From: a virus
Length of the DNA: 57,585 nt
Strand: one strand, 5' to 3'
Virus record (IMG/VR): IMGVR_UViG_3300047163_000047
Span: 1 to 57,585 of that record
Position numbers and translations under genes: made by a program. Of the stretch, positions 49,482-56,720 are shown in pieces; the stretch's first letter is position 1, and every line of letters starts with the position of its first letter. Under the pieces are notes generated by a model that was given only the letters and a program-made list of their open reading frames with translations, searched no databases and was not told the DNA's origin.

Positions 49482-49663
49482 CGAACCTCGCCTACAGGTT
49501 GATTCCATTTCTCAATCGCGTCAATCATATTACCGGCCTTGTCGCCGTGTTCTCCGCAGTAGATGCAGACGACGCGCCATGTGAGTTTCCCGACTTGCTG
49601 ACATTCGACATGATCGAATCCGCATGAAGCGCAGCCGTCGATCTTAGGCAGTTCTCCATCCAT
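49478..49663 (-). CDS. Lar-like zinc-ribbon protein
   Basis: The 61-residue product has two Cys pairs, CASC near residues 11-14 and CIYC near 33-36, and ends AIEKWNQ, the layout of Lar-type restriction-alleviation proteins (CPFCG, C.xCG, EAIxxWN). Lar modulates type I restriction in some prophages. Its Shine-Dalgarno overlaps the palindrome at 49671-49682. The role here is inferred. Confidence 0.6.
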   Translation of the reverse strand: MDGELPKIDGCASCGFDHVECQQVGKLTWRVVCIYCGEHGDKAGNMIDAIEKWNQPVGEVR

Positions 49664-49670
49664 TTTTCCT

Positions 49671-49682
49671 CCCTGCGCAGGG
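49671..49682. promoter_or_regulatory. 12-bp palindrome CCCTGCGCAGGG between genes
   Basis: Exact copy in the gap between the Lar-like gene and the structural gene 49685-50041. On the minus strand its AGGG merges with GGAGG to form the ribosome-binding site of the Lar-like gene, as at 6345-6356. Confidence 0.75.
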
Positions 49683-49684
49683 CC

Positions 49685-50041
49685 TTACTGTTGCGTCCCA
49701 ACTCCGCCGCCTTGCATGGACACGGCTGGTGCGGGTGCTTGACCTTGAGGCGCTCCTGAGCCGGGGCCCTTTGGGGATGGCATGACCTTCCAAACAGGAC
49801 CGATGCTTCCGTTGGGGTTGGTGAAGTGCAGCGCGATGGTTCCATTGCCCTGATCGACGCCGATCATGGCCGGGGGCTTGTTCCCAGGTTGAGCCATCTG
49901 CGGAAGCCCTGGTGGCGGTGGCATACCTCCAGGCATTGGAGTTGGAGCCATGGGTCGAGCGTTGGGAATGGGCTGAAGCGGTGATGGGGCTTGCGCTGGA
50001 TTCATTCCGACCAAGCTCTGAGGCATCGTTGGGGCCAGCAT
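49685..50041 (-). CDS. Pro/Gly-rich structural protein, 118 aa
   Basis: Low-complexity Pro/Met/Gly composition (PTPMPGGMPPPPGLPQMAQP) with a central ordered patch (GTIALHFTNPNGSIGPVWKV). Probably a small head or packaging-linked protein. Confidence 0.55.
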   Translation of the reverse strand: MLAPTMPQSLVGMNPAQAPSPLQPIPNARPMAPTPMPGGMPPPPGLPQMAQPGNKPPAMIGVDQGNGTIALHFTNPNGSIGPVWKVMPSPKGPGSGAPQGQAPAPAVSMQGGGVGTQQ

Positions 50042-50042
50042 A

Positions 50043-50504
50043 TTACCTCTTCAGCGCAACGCCTGCGCTTTTGGGGCTGATGGAGCCGCGACCTTTGCTC
50101 ATTCCCTTGCTGTCGAAGCCGATCTTGGAATCGAGGTCTTTCTTTTCATCACTGTCTTCGCCTTCCTCGGGCTCCACCATTGTCACATCACTGATGTCCT
50201 GGACTTCGAGTTCGCATCGATTGCTATCGTAGCGCGGGGCTCCTGCGCCTTTCTTGACCACGCTTTGCACACGAGCGCGGACGGTGAACTCGTAGACCTC
50301 ATCGGGCTGCGCATCTTTCAGTCCTGCGGCTTCGATATGCTTGTTCGTCAGCGTGAAGCTGGGGTAATGAATCTTTTCTTGCTCGGCCTTGTCGCGATCC
50401 TCGGGGTCGGTCGCCATTACTGCAATTCCCAATCCGCCGTCGAGGTCTTTCTTTTTGATTCCAAGATTGCCCGTTGCCATGACTGAGCTTTGAGCATCAG
50501 CCAT
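50043..50504 (-). CDS. hypothetical head-module protein, 153 aa
   Basis: Acidic protein with a beta-rich middle (YEFTVRARVQSVVKKGAGAP) and an Asp/Glu/Lys tail. It overlaps the upstream gene by 8 bases. Its position between terminase and portal suggests a role in head completion or DNA retention; no family recognised. Confidence 0.55.
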   Translation of the reverse strand: MADAQSSVMATGNLGIKKKDLDGGLGIAVMATDPEDRDKAEQEKIHYPSFTLTNKHIEAAGLKDAQPDEVYEFTVRARVQSVVKKGAGAPRYDSNRCELEVQDISDVTMVEPEEGEDSDEKKDLDSKIGFDSKGMSKGRGSISPKSAGVALKR

Positions 50505-50727
50505 TTTTCGTCAAGCCCATAATCTCCGCGAAAGTGGCCTGTCCCATCTCGACCATCAGAAACCATTGGCCCTGACGCTGCTCATAAACTCCAATGCGCT
50601 GCGAGTCAATGTCACTTAAAGCTCGCATCGGATTTGTTGATTTCGGCTTGGGATGAGCAAGGGCATAGGTCAGGAATCGATCTATGTCCCTGCGCAGGGT
50701 TGCTGAGTTGTCGAGATTGACTGGCAT
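50497..50727 (-). CDS. hypothetical protein downstream of the GDG repeat, 76 aa
   Basis: The start at 50725-50727 (MPVNLDNSATLRRDIDRFLT) is the first sensible ATG after the repeat-rich gene. The upstream in-frame ORF of Met/Ala repeats is a shadow of the repeat tract. An exact palindrome at 50688-50699 encodes TLRRD. The family is unknown. Confidence 0.6.
   Translation of the reverse strand: MPVNLDNSATLRRDIDRFLTYALAHPKPKSTNPMRALSDIDSQRIGVYEQRQGQWFLMVEMGQATFAEIMGLTKNG
50688..50699. repeat. 12-bp palindrome CCCTGCGCAGGG
   Basis: Exact copy inside the gene 50497-50727, in a different reading frame from the virion-gene copies. Confidence 0.85.
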
Positions 50728-50731
50728 AAAA

Positions 50732-51028
50732 TCAAGCGCCAGCGCCAGCGCCATCGCCAGCGCCATCGCCATAGCCATAGCCATCGCCATCGCCATAATA
50801 GCCATAGCCAGCGCCATCGCCATAATAGCCATAGCCATAATAGCCATAGCCATAGCCAGCGCCATCGCCATCGCCAGCGCCATCGCCAGCGCCAGCGCCA
50901 GCGCCATAGCCATCGCCATCGCCATAGCCATCGCCAGCGCCATTGCCATAGCCATAGCCAGCGCCATCGCCAGCGCCATCGCCATAGCCAGCGTGATTAT
51001 GATGCCTAGTCTTCAATAAATTTGACAT
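50732..51028 (-). CDS. Gly/Tyr/Asp/Ala repeat protein, 98 aa
   Basis: Starts MSNLLKTRHHNHAGYGDGAG with GGAGG 6 bases upstream, overlapping the previous gene by 23 bases. The rest is GDG/GYG/GAG repeats from a 43-unit hexamer tract. The alternating Gly with variable D/Y/A (one N) looks like a flexible or beta-sheet repeat, perhaps a structural decoration. The N-terminal HxxH-like start may be a second domain. Confidence 0.6.
   Translation of the reverse strand: MSNLLKTRHHNHAGYGDGAGDGAGYGYGNGAGDGYGDGDGYGAGAGAGDGAGDGDGAGYGYGYYGYGYYGDGAGYGYYGDGDGYGYGDGAGDGAGAGA
50735..50992 (-). repeat. hexamer microsatellite, about 43 units
   Basis: Units GGC-NAT or GGC-GCT on the coding strand; the second codon varies among GAT, TAT, GCT and once AAT. 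The frame is kept by every unit. The tract is almost pure across 258 bases. Confidence 0.95.
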
Positions 51029-51371
51029 AGGTAGCCTCCGCTTCACTTGTTGTAGGGATAAATTCGATGGCGTTGGTCAGGTAGACCTCGCCCGTTTTAT
51101 TCAAGCGCCCTCTCTTGATGCCATTGTTTGCCACGGCAGAGAGCGATAGTCCGCCTCCTGTCCATTTCCACAGGCGCAATGCGTTCTTGAGCTTCACTTC
51201 CATGCCGTTGACGCTCTCTACGTCTCCAATGTGGACTCCGGCGCTGTATGTGCGGATCAGGCAGCGTCGTCCGAGCATGGGGTGCGGAGGGTTGATCTGG
51301 GTTGATTGGTTCCCACCGAATAAGACAGCGAGTTGTTTGGCTTCCTTGATTGTGAGGTCGTCGATGTTCAT
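51006..51371 (-). CDS. DUF6948-like protein, 121 aa
   Basis: The middle and C-terminal parts (HPMLGRRCLIRTYSAGVHIG, GGGLSLSAVANNGIKRGRLN, TGEVYLTNAIEFIPTTSEA) match a domain family repeatedly seen in phages (DUF6948), beta-rich with a conserved AN.GI motif; the function is unknown. It is the first gene after promoter P1 and its ATG is only 7 bases from the -10 element, so the mRNA would start at or next to the start codon, a leaderless arrangement. Confidence 0.75.
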   Translation of the reverse strand: MNIDDLTIKEAKQLAVLFGGNQSTQINPPHPMLGRRCLIRTYSAGVHIGDVESVNGMEVKLKNALRLWKWTGGGLSLSAVANNGIKRGRLNKTGEVYLTNAIEFIPTTSEAEATYVKFIED

Positions 51372-51378
51372 GTCTAAA

Positions 51379-51406
51379 CTATTACGTTTTCCCGTTATCC
51401 AGTCAA
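51379..51406 (-). promoter_or_regulatory. minus-strand promoter P1
   Basis: TTGACT (51406-51401), a 16-base spacer with GGATAACG, TAATAG (51384-51379). It stands directly after the large terminase stop and starts the 51.4-42.4 kb run. Block GAGATAGCTC upstream is shared with P3. Confidence 0.8.
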
Positions 51407-51409
51407 GAG

Positions 51410-53071
51410 CTATCTCACTACCGAGTAATTCGTCGGCTTGGGCCGCTTCCCGTACATATCGTTTTTCTTAATGCTCGCGCTGACGGATTTCTGAACGAGT
51501 CTGCCAACTGGCGGATTGCTCTTGGCATCGCCGATCTTGTGCATTTTGAAGACGTTGTGGATCGAGTAGCGGAATACGTCCGCGATGTGATCGATGTTGT
51601 CAGCGAGCGATCCCTTGACCGGCTCTGCATTGTCGAGGCCAAATCCCGCTTCCCCTCGCGCCGGGTATCTGTACTTTCCTGAGCACGCCGCAACGATAAG
51701 CGGACAGCACTCCTCATCAATCTTTATCATCGGGTTGCCATCAGGATCAAATTCTCCCAGCGCTCGGTTAACTAGGGCGATGCTGGGCTGGTTCTGAATG
51801 ATGCGGTATCCAGGCGCGATGCCGTGGCTTTGGAGCACTTGGAAGTAGCTGCGCTTATTCTTTTCGATTCCCATACCAGTGACGTTGCGGCCTGATGGAT
51901 CAGCATAGTCTTTGATACCGGAACAAATCGCCCGATCATTCCAGAACGGAAACATATCGCTTGTGAGTTTAATGGCCGCTTCGCATTGCCGCTCTACGTC
52001 GCTACCTTCGATGTATTGTTCGGCCATGAAGTGCAGGTATTCAAAATTATAGGGCCCTCGATCTCCGTAAAAAGTCTTTGAGAAATAAGCCGCCCAACAT
52101 GTCGCATTGAACACGCCGAAGTCCCAAGTGCGGATGAGATAGGCTCCGGTCGGCCAAGGCATATCCGGCTCTTTGTGCTTTGCGAGATTGAATCGGTAGA
52201 AGACGGGATTGCCGGGGTGGGCCTCACTGTATTGGCCTTCGACCATTCGGGCGTACATCGCTGGATTATTCTCATAGCTGCGCTTGAGAGCTTCAAGGTA
52301 GCTAAGTCGTGGCGGGTTGGCTGTGGGATCACCTGGATCAAGGTTCTGCGCATTATCTGCCGTCTTGAGATGCCAGAACTCGTAGTCGGGGTATTTGCCT
52401 TCCTTGATCTTCTCTGTTTCAATTTCCGCAATCCAATGCGTCGGCCCTGGGGGATTAGTTTCAACAATGCAGTTTCGGTCAGCGACATGCTGATCGAAAG
52501 CATCCTTGGCTCGCAAACATTGCAAGGCCATGTCGAAATCCGCCCGCAGGAGCATGTCCGCTTCGATGAGGATGAGCATGGTACATTCCAAGCCTCGAAG
52601 CGTGTTCTCGGAAATCTTTTCATCCTTGATGCCGGTGAACTCAATCTTGGAGCAAAACCGATCTCCCGTTGTCCTGATCCATTGCTGGATTTCGCTTTTA
52701 CGTGGCCCGCGCTTCAGGAACTCCTGCATTTTCTGCCATGCGTAGTAGCTTGGGATTCGCACCTTTGTTCCGCCATCCCATTTCTTAAACAGGCTCGTGT
52801 CATCCATAGCCTCTTCGTAACCGTGCTTAATGTAGGTATCGTTGAATGTCCTGATTGAGGTACTGGCCTGACTCTCTTTTGTTTTGCGGAGTACAATGAT
52901 CCGCGCTCCTGGTATCCAGTGGCCGTGCTTGATGGCGTCTGTCGCTGCGCTCGTGGTCTTGGAACTTCCCCGGCCCCCGATGAGGAACCTAACGTAAGCG
53001 TGGGATTGGTGGAACTGCTTGATGCTTTCCGGGGGCTTGTACCAACTATCCAGTCCTTCCTCTGGTTCCAT
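51410..53071 (-). CDS. terL: terminase large subunit, 553 aa
   Basis: The N-terminal ATPase domain has Walker A GGRGSSKTT (residues 32-40) and a Walker B-like strand TMLILIEADM (about 164-173, with Glu169 and Asp172). The C-terminal nuclease domain carries RTWDFG with Asp317 and later acidic residues (EFDPDGNPM, SLADNIDHIADVF). It translocates and cuts DNA during packaging. The small subunit is the gene 54620-55213. Confidence 0.92.
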   Translation of the reverse strand: MEPEEGLDSWYKPPESIKQFHQSHAYVRFLIGGRGSSKTTSAATDAIKHGHWIPGARIIVLRKTKESQASTSIRTFNDTYIKHGYEEAMDDTSLFKKWDGGTKVRIPSYYAWQKMQEFLKRGPRKSEIQQWIRTTGDRFCSKIEFTGIKDEKISENTLRGLECTMLILIEADMLLRADFDMALQCLRAKDAFDQHVADRNCIVETNPPGPTHWIAEIETEKIKEGKYPDYEFWHLKTADNAQNLDPGDPTANPPRLSYLEALKRSYENNPAMYARMVEGQYSEAHPGNPVFYRFNLAKHKEPDMPWPTGAYLIRTWDFGVFNATCWAAYFSKTFYGDRGPYNFEYLHFMAEQYIEGSDVERQCEAAIKLTSDMFPFWNDRAICSGIKDYADPSGRNVTGMGIEKNKRSYFQVLQSHGIAPGYRIIQNQPSIALVNRALGEFDPDGNPMIKIDEECCPLIVAACSGKYRYPARGEAGFGLDNAEPVKGSLADNIDHIADVFRYSIHNVFKMHKIGDAKSNPPVGRLVQKSVSASIKKNDMYGKRPKPTNYSVVR

Positions 53072-53077
53072 GATTTG

Positions 53078-53251
53078 TCAGCATAGCGATTCTTGAGTTG
53101 AATAGCCAGTCCCCATCTGCTTACTCAGAACCTCTGCAAGCTTCTTGGGCAGCTTTGAGATCACGATGCGCTGGCCGTAGGTTATGTCGTAGAAGCCTGC
53201 TTCCGGCTCCCTTACGATATTCTTGATGAAATCTACCGCAGGTATGTTCAT
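53078..53251 (-). CDS. small hypothetical protein, 57 aa
   Basis: I choose the ATG at 53249-53251 (MNIPAVDFIKNIVREPEAGF) because it has an ATGA overlap with the gene upstream, although two ATGs further upstream are possible. A small alpha/beta protein. The function is unknown. Confidence 0.6.
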   Translation of the reverse strand: MNIPAVDFIKNIVREPEAGFYDITYGQRIVISKLPKKLAEVLSKQMGTGYSTQESLC

Positions 53252-53421
53252 GCAGTTTGTGGCGCTGGCCATTTGAATTTCTTGGCTGTTTCGCAATTCA
53301 CTCGGAATTCTCTCAGTCGCTTCTCTGCCCTGCGCAGGGAAAACTCCTTACCGTCTTCACTTTTCATGCAGAGCGCCTGCCGCTCCCTGATTCCGATGTA
53401 GATGGTTTCTGGGCGGTTCAT
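53248..53421 (-). CDS. small basic protein, 57 aa
   Basis: Starts MNRPETIYIGIRERQALCMK and overlaps both neighbours by 4 bases. It contains an exact palindrome at 53328-53339 (encoding SLRRA). Lys/Arg-rich and helical; possibly nucleic-acid binding. Confidence 0.6.
   Translation of the reverse strand: MNRPETIYIGIRERQALCMKSEDGKEFSLRRAEKRLREFRVNCETAKKFKWPAPQTA
53328..53339. repeat. 12-bp palindrome CCCTGCGCAGGG
   Basis: Exact copy inside the small gene 53248-53421. Confidence 0.85.
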
Positions 53422-53657
53422 GCTAGCTCTGCTTTCTCGATTGCCTGGATGAGATCATCGATAGTTTTAATTTCACCGATCTGAGCGGGCTCCAGTTCGA
53501 TTGAGAAGGCGTCCTCGATGTCGATGGCGAGCGCGGCCATGTCCAAGCTATCGAAGCCGAGCTTCTCCAAGCGGTAGTCTCGCCCTAGCTCATGCGGGCG
53601 CAGGCCGATAAAGTCCCCGACGATGCGCTTGACCTTGATTTCGATGTCCTCCGGCAT
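53418..53657 (-). CDS. acpP: acyl carrier protein
   Basis: The 79-residue acidic protein has the ACP four-helix pattern: KVKRIVGDFIGLRPHEL, then the phosphopantetheine site GFDSLDMAAL with Ser37, then the helix ALAIDIEDAF and the tail IKTIDDLIQAIEKAEL. ACPs carry growing acyl chains, and host AcpS would load the cofactor. Next to the packaging genes, a phage ACP is unusual; it may donate acyl groups to a phage or host enzyme. Repeat copy F ends 7 bases before its ATG. Confidence 0.88.
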   Translation of the reverse strand: MPEDIEIKVKRIVGDFIGLRPHELGRDYRLEKLGFDSLDMAALAIDIEDAFSIELEPAQIGEIKTIDDLIQAIEKAELA

Positions 53658-53664
53658 TTACTTT

Positions 53665-53689
53665 GGTAAGTATCCCCTCACGACACGTA
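53665..53689 (-). repeat. 25-bp repeat, copy F (minus orientation)
   Basis: One mismatch from the consensus (TATCCCCTCACG). Together with copy G it brackets the gene 53678-54199, overlapping its last codons. Confidence 0.9.
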
Positions 53690-54199
53690 AGAGGCTTCTG
53701 GTTTAAGGTTTCGTTCTATCTCGTAGCGATGGGTGATGTGCCAGCCGCGATAGCCATTCTGCGGGCAGAATTTCTCCGTGAGATATTTGGAGTAATCCTC
53801 GAAGTCGAGCCAGCCAAAGCACCCACAGGCCGTACAGAAGACGAGGCTGTTAAAGCAGGCGATCCAGTGCGTGTGGCGATAAGAGACGACCTTAGGTACA
53901 CCAGGGTCAAGCCAGCGGCCTTCCCACTGAACGCGAGCGAGGCCGTCTTTGGGGGTTCCGGTTCGTGTATTCAACCCACGCTCGCGAGACCATTTCATCC
54001 GGAGCAAGTTCAACCCGTTTTCCATCATCGACGGATTCGTGTACCGCTTGAGATCGAAGCCGATGAGGACTTTGGGCATTTCGTCCAGAGGCTTCCAAGA
54101 AACCACGGCCAAGGCATTCGGCCCGCAGTTGGCTCCCCAAAGCTCGTAAGCTTTCTGTTGTGTCTCGGACGTGAAGTGGATAAATGGAGGTCGCGTCAT
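53678..54199 (-). CDS. cysteine-peptidase-like phage protein, 173 aa
   Basis: The sequence WGANCGPNALAVVS (Cys25) and YRHTHWIACF (His109/His111) looks like a papain-like or C39-type cysteine peptidase pair, with KRYTNPSMMENGLNLL between. The C-terminus is Cys/Trp-rich (CFGWLDFEDYSKYLTEKFCP, GYRGWHITHRYEIERN). The same pattern appears in other phages' uncharacterised proteins I recall. The third catalytic residue cannot be fixed by eye. The gene sits alone between repeat copies F and G, 3 bases from G, and ends in copy F. Confidence 0.6.
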   Translation of the reverse strand: MTRPPFIHFTSETQQKAYELWGANCGPNALAVVSWKPLDEMPKVLIGFDLKRYTNPSMMENGLNLLRMKWSRERGLNTRTGTPKDGLARVQWEGRWLDPGVPKVVSYRHTHWIACFNSLVFCTACGCFGWLDFEDYSKYLTEKFCPQNGYRGWHITHRYEIERNLKPEASYVS

Positions 54200-54201
54200 A
54201 G

Positions 54202-54226
54202 TACGTGTTCAAAAGGGATAGTTACC
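54202..54226 (+). repeat. 25-bp repeat, copy G (plus orientation)
   Basis: The most diverged copy (six mismatches against F). On the minus strand its first bases adjoin the stop codon of the gene 54228-54623. Confidence 0.85.
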
Positions 54227-54227
54227 T

Positions 54228-54623
54228 TTACTTTTTCCTCTCGTTGTAGTTTTGAACTGCTAATTCAAATCTGTGCTTAGCCATGTCGTGAGTCAAGGCG
54301 ATTGAAGGCGAGATGCCGAAGAGCATGGCCGCATCCGGCTCGATGGCTTTGGCTCCGTTACAAAAGTCCACCATGGAGTTGCCCGTGGGCTTCTTCCTTC
54401 CTTTGTTGCAGACGACCTTCGCATTGTCGTAGTCCTCTTTGCGCACGATGAAGAAGATTTCAGGGTCTTCGCCTTCCGGGATGACGACACCGAGGTTGCA
54501 GAGCATCATTCGCATCTTCTCCTTGTTGACCTGGTAGTACTTCCAGTATCGGCCTAAGAGATCGAACCATTTGATGGAGTTGATGCGATATTTGCAGAGG
54601 TCGATTTCATATTCGTTGTTCAC
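54228..54623 (-). CDS. hypothetical protein, 131 aa
   Basis: Starts MNNEYEIDLCKYRINSIKWF; alpha/beta with a basic tail (LAVQNYNERKK). No domain recognised. It is coupled to the terminase small subunit by ATGA and ends at repeat copy G. Confidence 0.65.
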   Translation of the reverse strand: MNNEYEIDLCKYRINSIKWFDLLGRYWKYYQVNKEKMRMMLCNLGVVIPEGEDPEIFFIVRKEDYDNAKVVCNKGRKKPTGNSMVDFCNGAKAIEPDAAMLFGISPSIALTHDMAKHRFELAVQNYNERKK

Positions 54624-55213
54624 GCTGCCTCCGTTTTTACTTCCAAGGTCTTTGGAAGTGGTTGTGGTATTCTGGGTTGACTGGATTCCTTGGGAAAGAC
54701 AATTTTATAGAAGTTCTGCTGAGTTGGCATTCCGGCTGTATCTGGCGCTGTAGAGGCTCCGCTATCGCAGGTGGCGTGACCTGCGATCTCCTGCGTTGTC
54801 CTAGCCATGCGCATGAGGTTACTGATCTCTTTGCCATGCTCTGAGGCTAATATCGGATTCTCATTTTCAACAGCCTTCTTGAATTGGCTGGTATGGTAAT
54901 CCATCAGCTCGTGCCATCGCTCCCGAGCTTTGCGTGCCATGGCCAAGAACTCCTTACGCTCATGGTCGATGACTTCCATTGCTGTTGTGCTTGTCGGAAT
55001 CAACGCCAGAAGGCAGGGCATAAGAATGCTCAGCTTCTTCTCCCACCCCTCTCTATTTGCCCTTACATTTAAGGTTCCAGGCTTCATCCCGCATTCCTCG
55101 CTGATGAGCAGGTACGCCTCCTTCTGCGTCATCTTGTCGGCTACTCTGCATTTGGCGTAGAGGTAGGCAGCATGGACTACATCAAAGTAGATTTTTTTTC
55201 CTCTCTTTGGCAT
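54620..55213 (-). CDS. terS: putative terminase small subunit, 197 aa
   Basis: The N-terminal part (KIYFDVVHAAYLYAKCRVAD, KMTQKEAYLLISEECGMKPG, TLNVRANREGWEKK) resembles a helix-turn-helix DNA-binding domain, followed by a helical oligomerisation region (ERKEFLAMARKARERWHELM). It precedes the large subunit within the packaging module. The family match is by general architecture. Confidence 0.6.
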   Translation of the reverse strand: MPKRGKKIYFDVVHAAYLYAKCRVADKMTQKEAYLLISEECGMKPGTLNVRANREGWEKKLSILMPCLLALIPTSTTAMEVIDHERKEFLAMARKARERWHELMDYHTSQFKKAVENENPILASEHGKEISNLMRMARTTQEIAGHATCDSGASTAPDTAGMPTQQNFYKIVFPKESSQPRIPQPLPKTLEVKTEAA

Positions 55214-55226
55214 TTATTTACTCGTA

Positions 55227-55454
55227 TTAGGATTCCTGAAGATGTATTCGCACTTGCGCCCGAGCTTGGTTAGCCGTCATTTTGGAGTGCGGCAAGGAAC
55301 GCAATCGCTGCATCCTCTCTCTTAACTTCTTTGGCGCTCCTATCACCGACATTGAGTGGAGATAGGCAGCCTCCCCTTTTTCGTCGCTCATGTCGTCGCA
55401 CTGAGTACGAAGCTTTGCTGCCATTTTTGTAGCACGGGAAGTTTTCATCTTCAA
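55227..55454 (-). CDS. hypothetical basic protein, 75 aa
   Basis: Starts MKMKTSRATKMAAKLRTQCD; basic and helical, with APKKLRERMQRLRSL. It overlaps the SSB gene by 4 bases. Perhaps nucleic-acid binding. Confidence 0.6.
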   Translation of the reverse strand: MKMKTSRATKMAAKLRTQCDDMSDEKGEAAYLHSMSVIGAPKKLRERMQRLRSLPHSKMTANQARAQVRIHLQES

Positions 55455-55744
55455 AAAGGAATGTCGTCATCCTTCGATTCCGGTGGCGCGTCTTCTTGGT
55501 ACCGAGGATTATTCGATGGCTTAGGCCTTGATTCTATCACCCTGCCGTTACCAAGGATAGGGCCTTGTCTGCCCCTGTCTCGTTCTGCCTTGCAAAGACC
55601 CTGGGTGACGACGAAATCGTTCCCGTATTGGTCTCTGCCGTTCTTTCTGTCCAGAATGAGAACGTCGAGGTACTTGGCTCCGTTCTTGCCTGAGATGAGA
55701 TATTGCTTGTCGATTTTGGTTACGTCGATGCTGATTGAGATCAT
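55451..55744 (-). CDS. ssb: single-stranded DNA-binding protein (SSB-like)
   Basis: The start at 55742-55744 (MISISIDVTKIDKQYLISGK) has an ATGA overlap; the longer frame overlaps the zinc-ribbon gene. The 97-residue protein is a short OB-fold and ends in the acidic tip DDDIPF, which in SSB proteins recruits partner enzymes. It binds single strands in replication and recombination; the shorter length is common in phages. Confidence 0.8.
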   Translation of the reverse strand: MISISIDVTKIDKQYLISGKNGAKYLDVLILDRKNGRDQYGNDFVVTQGLCKAERDRGRQGPILGNGRVIESRPKPSNNPRYQEDAPPESKDDDIPF

Positions 55745-55983
55745 TGTTCCTCTCCTTGGTTTTTTTGGATTTGCTTCTGAATCCGGTTGAGCAGCGACCC
55801 CGTAGGGCCGTCCTGTCTGCGCATCCCGCCTCGGATAAGGTCTGATGGCTTGGGTGAGCGAATGCCTCCGCACTCTTGGCAGTAGTAAGTCTGATGGATT
55901 TCTGATGAAGCTCCGGGATCGCGATGCTGCACTGTGGCTGTTTGGCAGGTTGGGCAATGGGCCCAGATGTAGGAGGCGTTCAT
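55741..55983 (-). CDS. zinc-ribbon protein, 80 aa
   Basis: Two Cys pairs, CPTC near residues 10-13 and CQEC near 35-38, form a zinc ribbon, followed by a basic tail. Possibly DNA- or protein-binding. Coupled to the SSB and its other neighbour by ATGA overlaps. Confidence 0.65.
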   Translation of the reverse strand: MNASYIWAHCPTCQTATVQHRDPGASSEIHQTYYCQECGGIRSPKPSDLIRGGMRRQDGPTGSLLNRIQKQIQKNQGEEQ

Positions 55984-56297
55984 GAATGCTCCTCTTCAAA
56001 TCGGATCGAGATTGCCCGCGAAGGTATCAATGAATGTTTTCTGTGATATTCTATTTTTCTCGGTCTATCGGAATTATTCTCAAATCTGCGCAAGCCCCAA
56101 CGCAAAAGAAGTCGCCTTCCCCGAAGCAAACCTCGGCTTGGCTTTTTTACAAATGGCATATCAAAAACAGGATGGCAGCAGCTTAGATAGTTCAATGTCC
56201 TGCCTCGAATACTGTGCATCCTCCATGAGTGGTCTGCGGTCAATCGTTCTTCTCGGTAACCCTTGATTACCCATGGGATATTGATAAGAGGATTCAT
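55980..56297 (-). CDS. hypothetical protein, 105 aa
   Basis: The ATG at 56295-56297 (MNPLINIPWVIKGYREERLT) has GGAGG about 8 bases upstream; it ends in an ATGA overlap with the zinc-ribbon gene. The C-terminal half is strongly basic (RGLLRGRRLLLRWGLRRFEN). No domain recognised. Confidence 0.5.
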   Translation of the reverse strand: MNPLINIPWVIKGYREERLTADHSWRMHSIRGRTLNYLSCCHPVFDMPFVKKPSRGLLRGRRLLLRWGLRRFENNSDRPRKIEYHRKHSLIPSRAISIRFEEEHS

Positions 56298-56298
56298 T

Positions 56299-56493
56299 TC
56301 AATTTCCTCCGTAATCGATTGCGCCATTGTCGTTTATGATGAAGCCTGTGCGCGGACGGTGAATGCCAAGTCGTGAAAGGGAAGTGCCTTTTATTGATCG
56401 AATAATCCAACCGGAGGCTAGTTCCGTTTCTTCCTGCATGTCCCCATAGCCAATGCGACCAAGGGCGCCATAACTTTGAATACTAGGGTTCAT
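56299..56493 (-). CDS. small hypothetical protein, 64 aa
   Basis: Starts MNPSIQSYGALGRIGYGDMQ; ends at 56299, one base before the Shine-Dalgarno of the next gene. A small beta-rich protein by composition. Confidence 0.55.
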   Translation of the reverse strand: MNPSIQSYGALGRIGYGDMQEETELASGWIIRSIKGTSLSRLGIHRPRTGFIINDNGAIDYGGN

Positions 56494-56720
56494 GATTCAA
56501 TAAATTCGATTAGGACTTTTACTCTCTTACGCCTGTTGGTTAATAGGACTTCGTGAGGGCCTGTTCTAGCTTTCATGAAGTCTGTGTAAATTTCTGGATG
56601 AATTTTCTTGAGCGCCTCAAATCGAGGAGCCTGAGTATCTCGTATTATTCGCAATTGAAGATGAGCAATCTCATCAGCGAAGCAGTCTTGTAAAAGATCA
56701 AGAGCTTTTTCTTTTGTCAT
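56490..56720 (-). CDS. hypothetical helical protein, 76 aa
   Basis: Starts MTKEKALDLLQDCFADEIAH; helical with a basic end (RRKRVKVLIEFIES). Coupled to the methyltransferase by ATGA. Function unknown. Confidence 0.6.
   Translation of the reverse strand: MTKEKALDLLQDCFADEIAHLQLRIIRDTQAPRFEALKKIHPEIYTDFMKARTGPHEVLLTNRRKRVKVLIEFIES

Noticed and set aside
50684-51019. Plus-strand Ala/Ile repeat ORF and minus-strand Met/Ala repeat ORF over the hexamer tract
   Set aside because: Shadow frames of the Gly-X repeat; the GDG frame has a strong Shine-Dalgarno and a sensible start.
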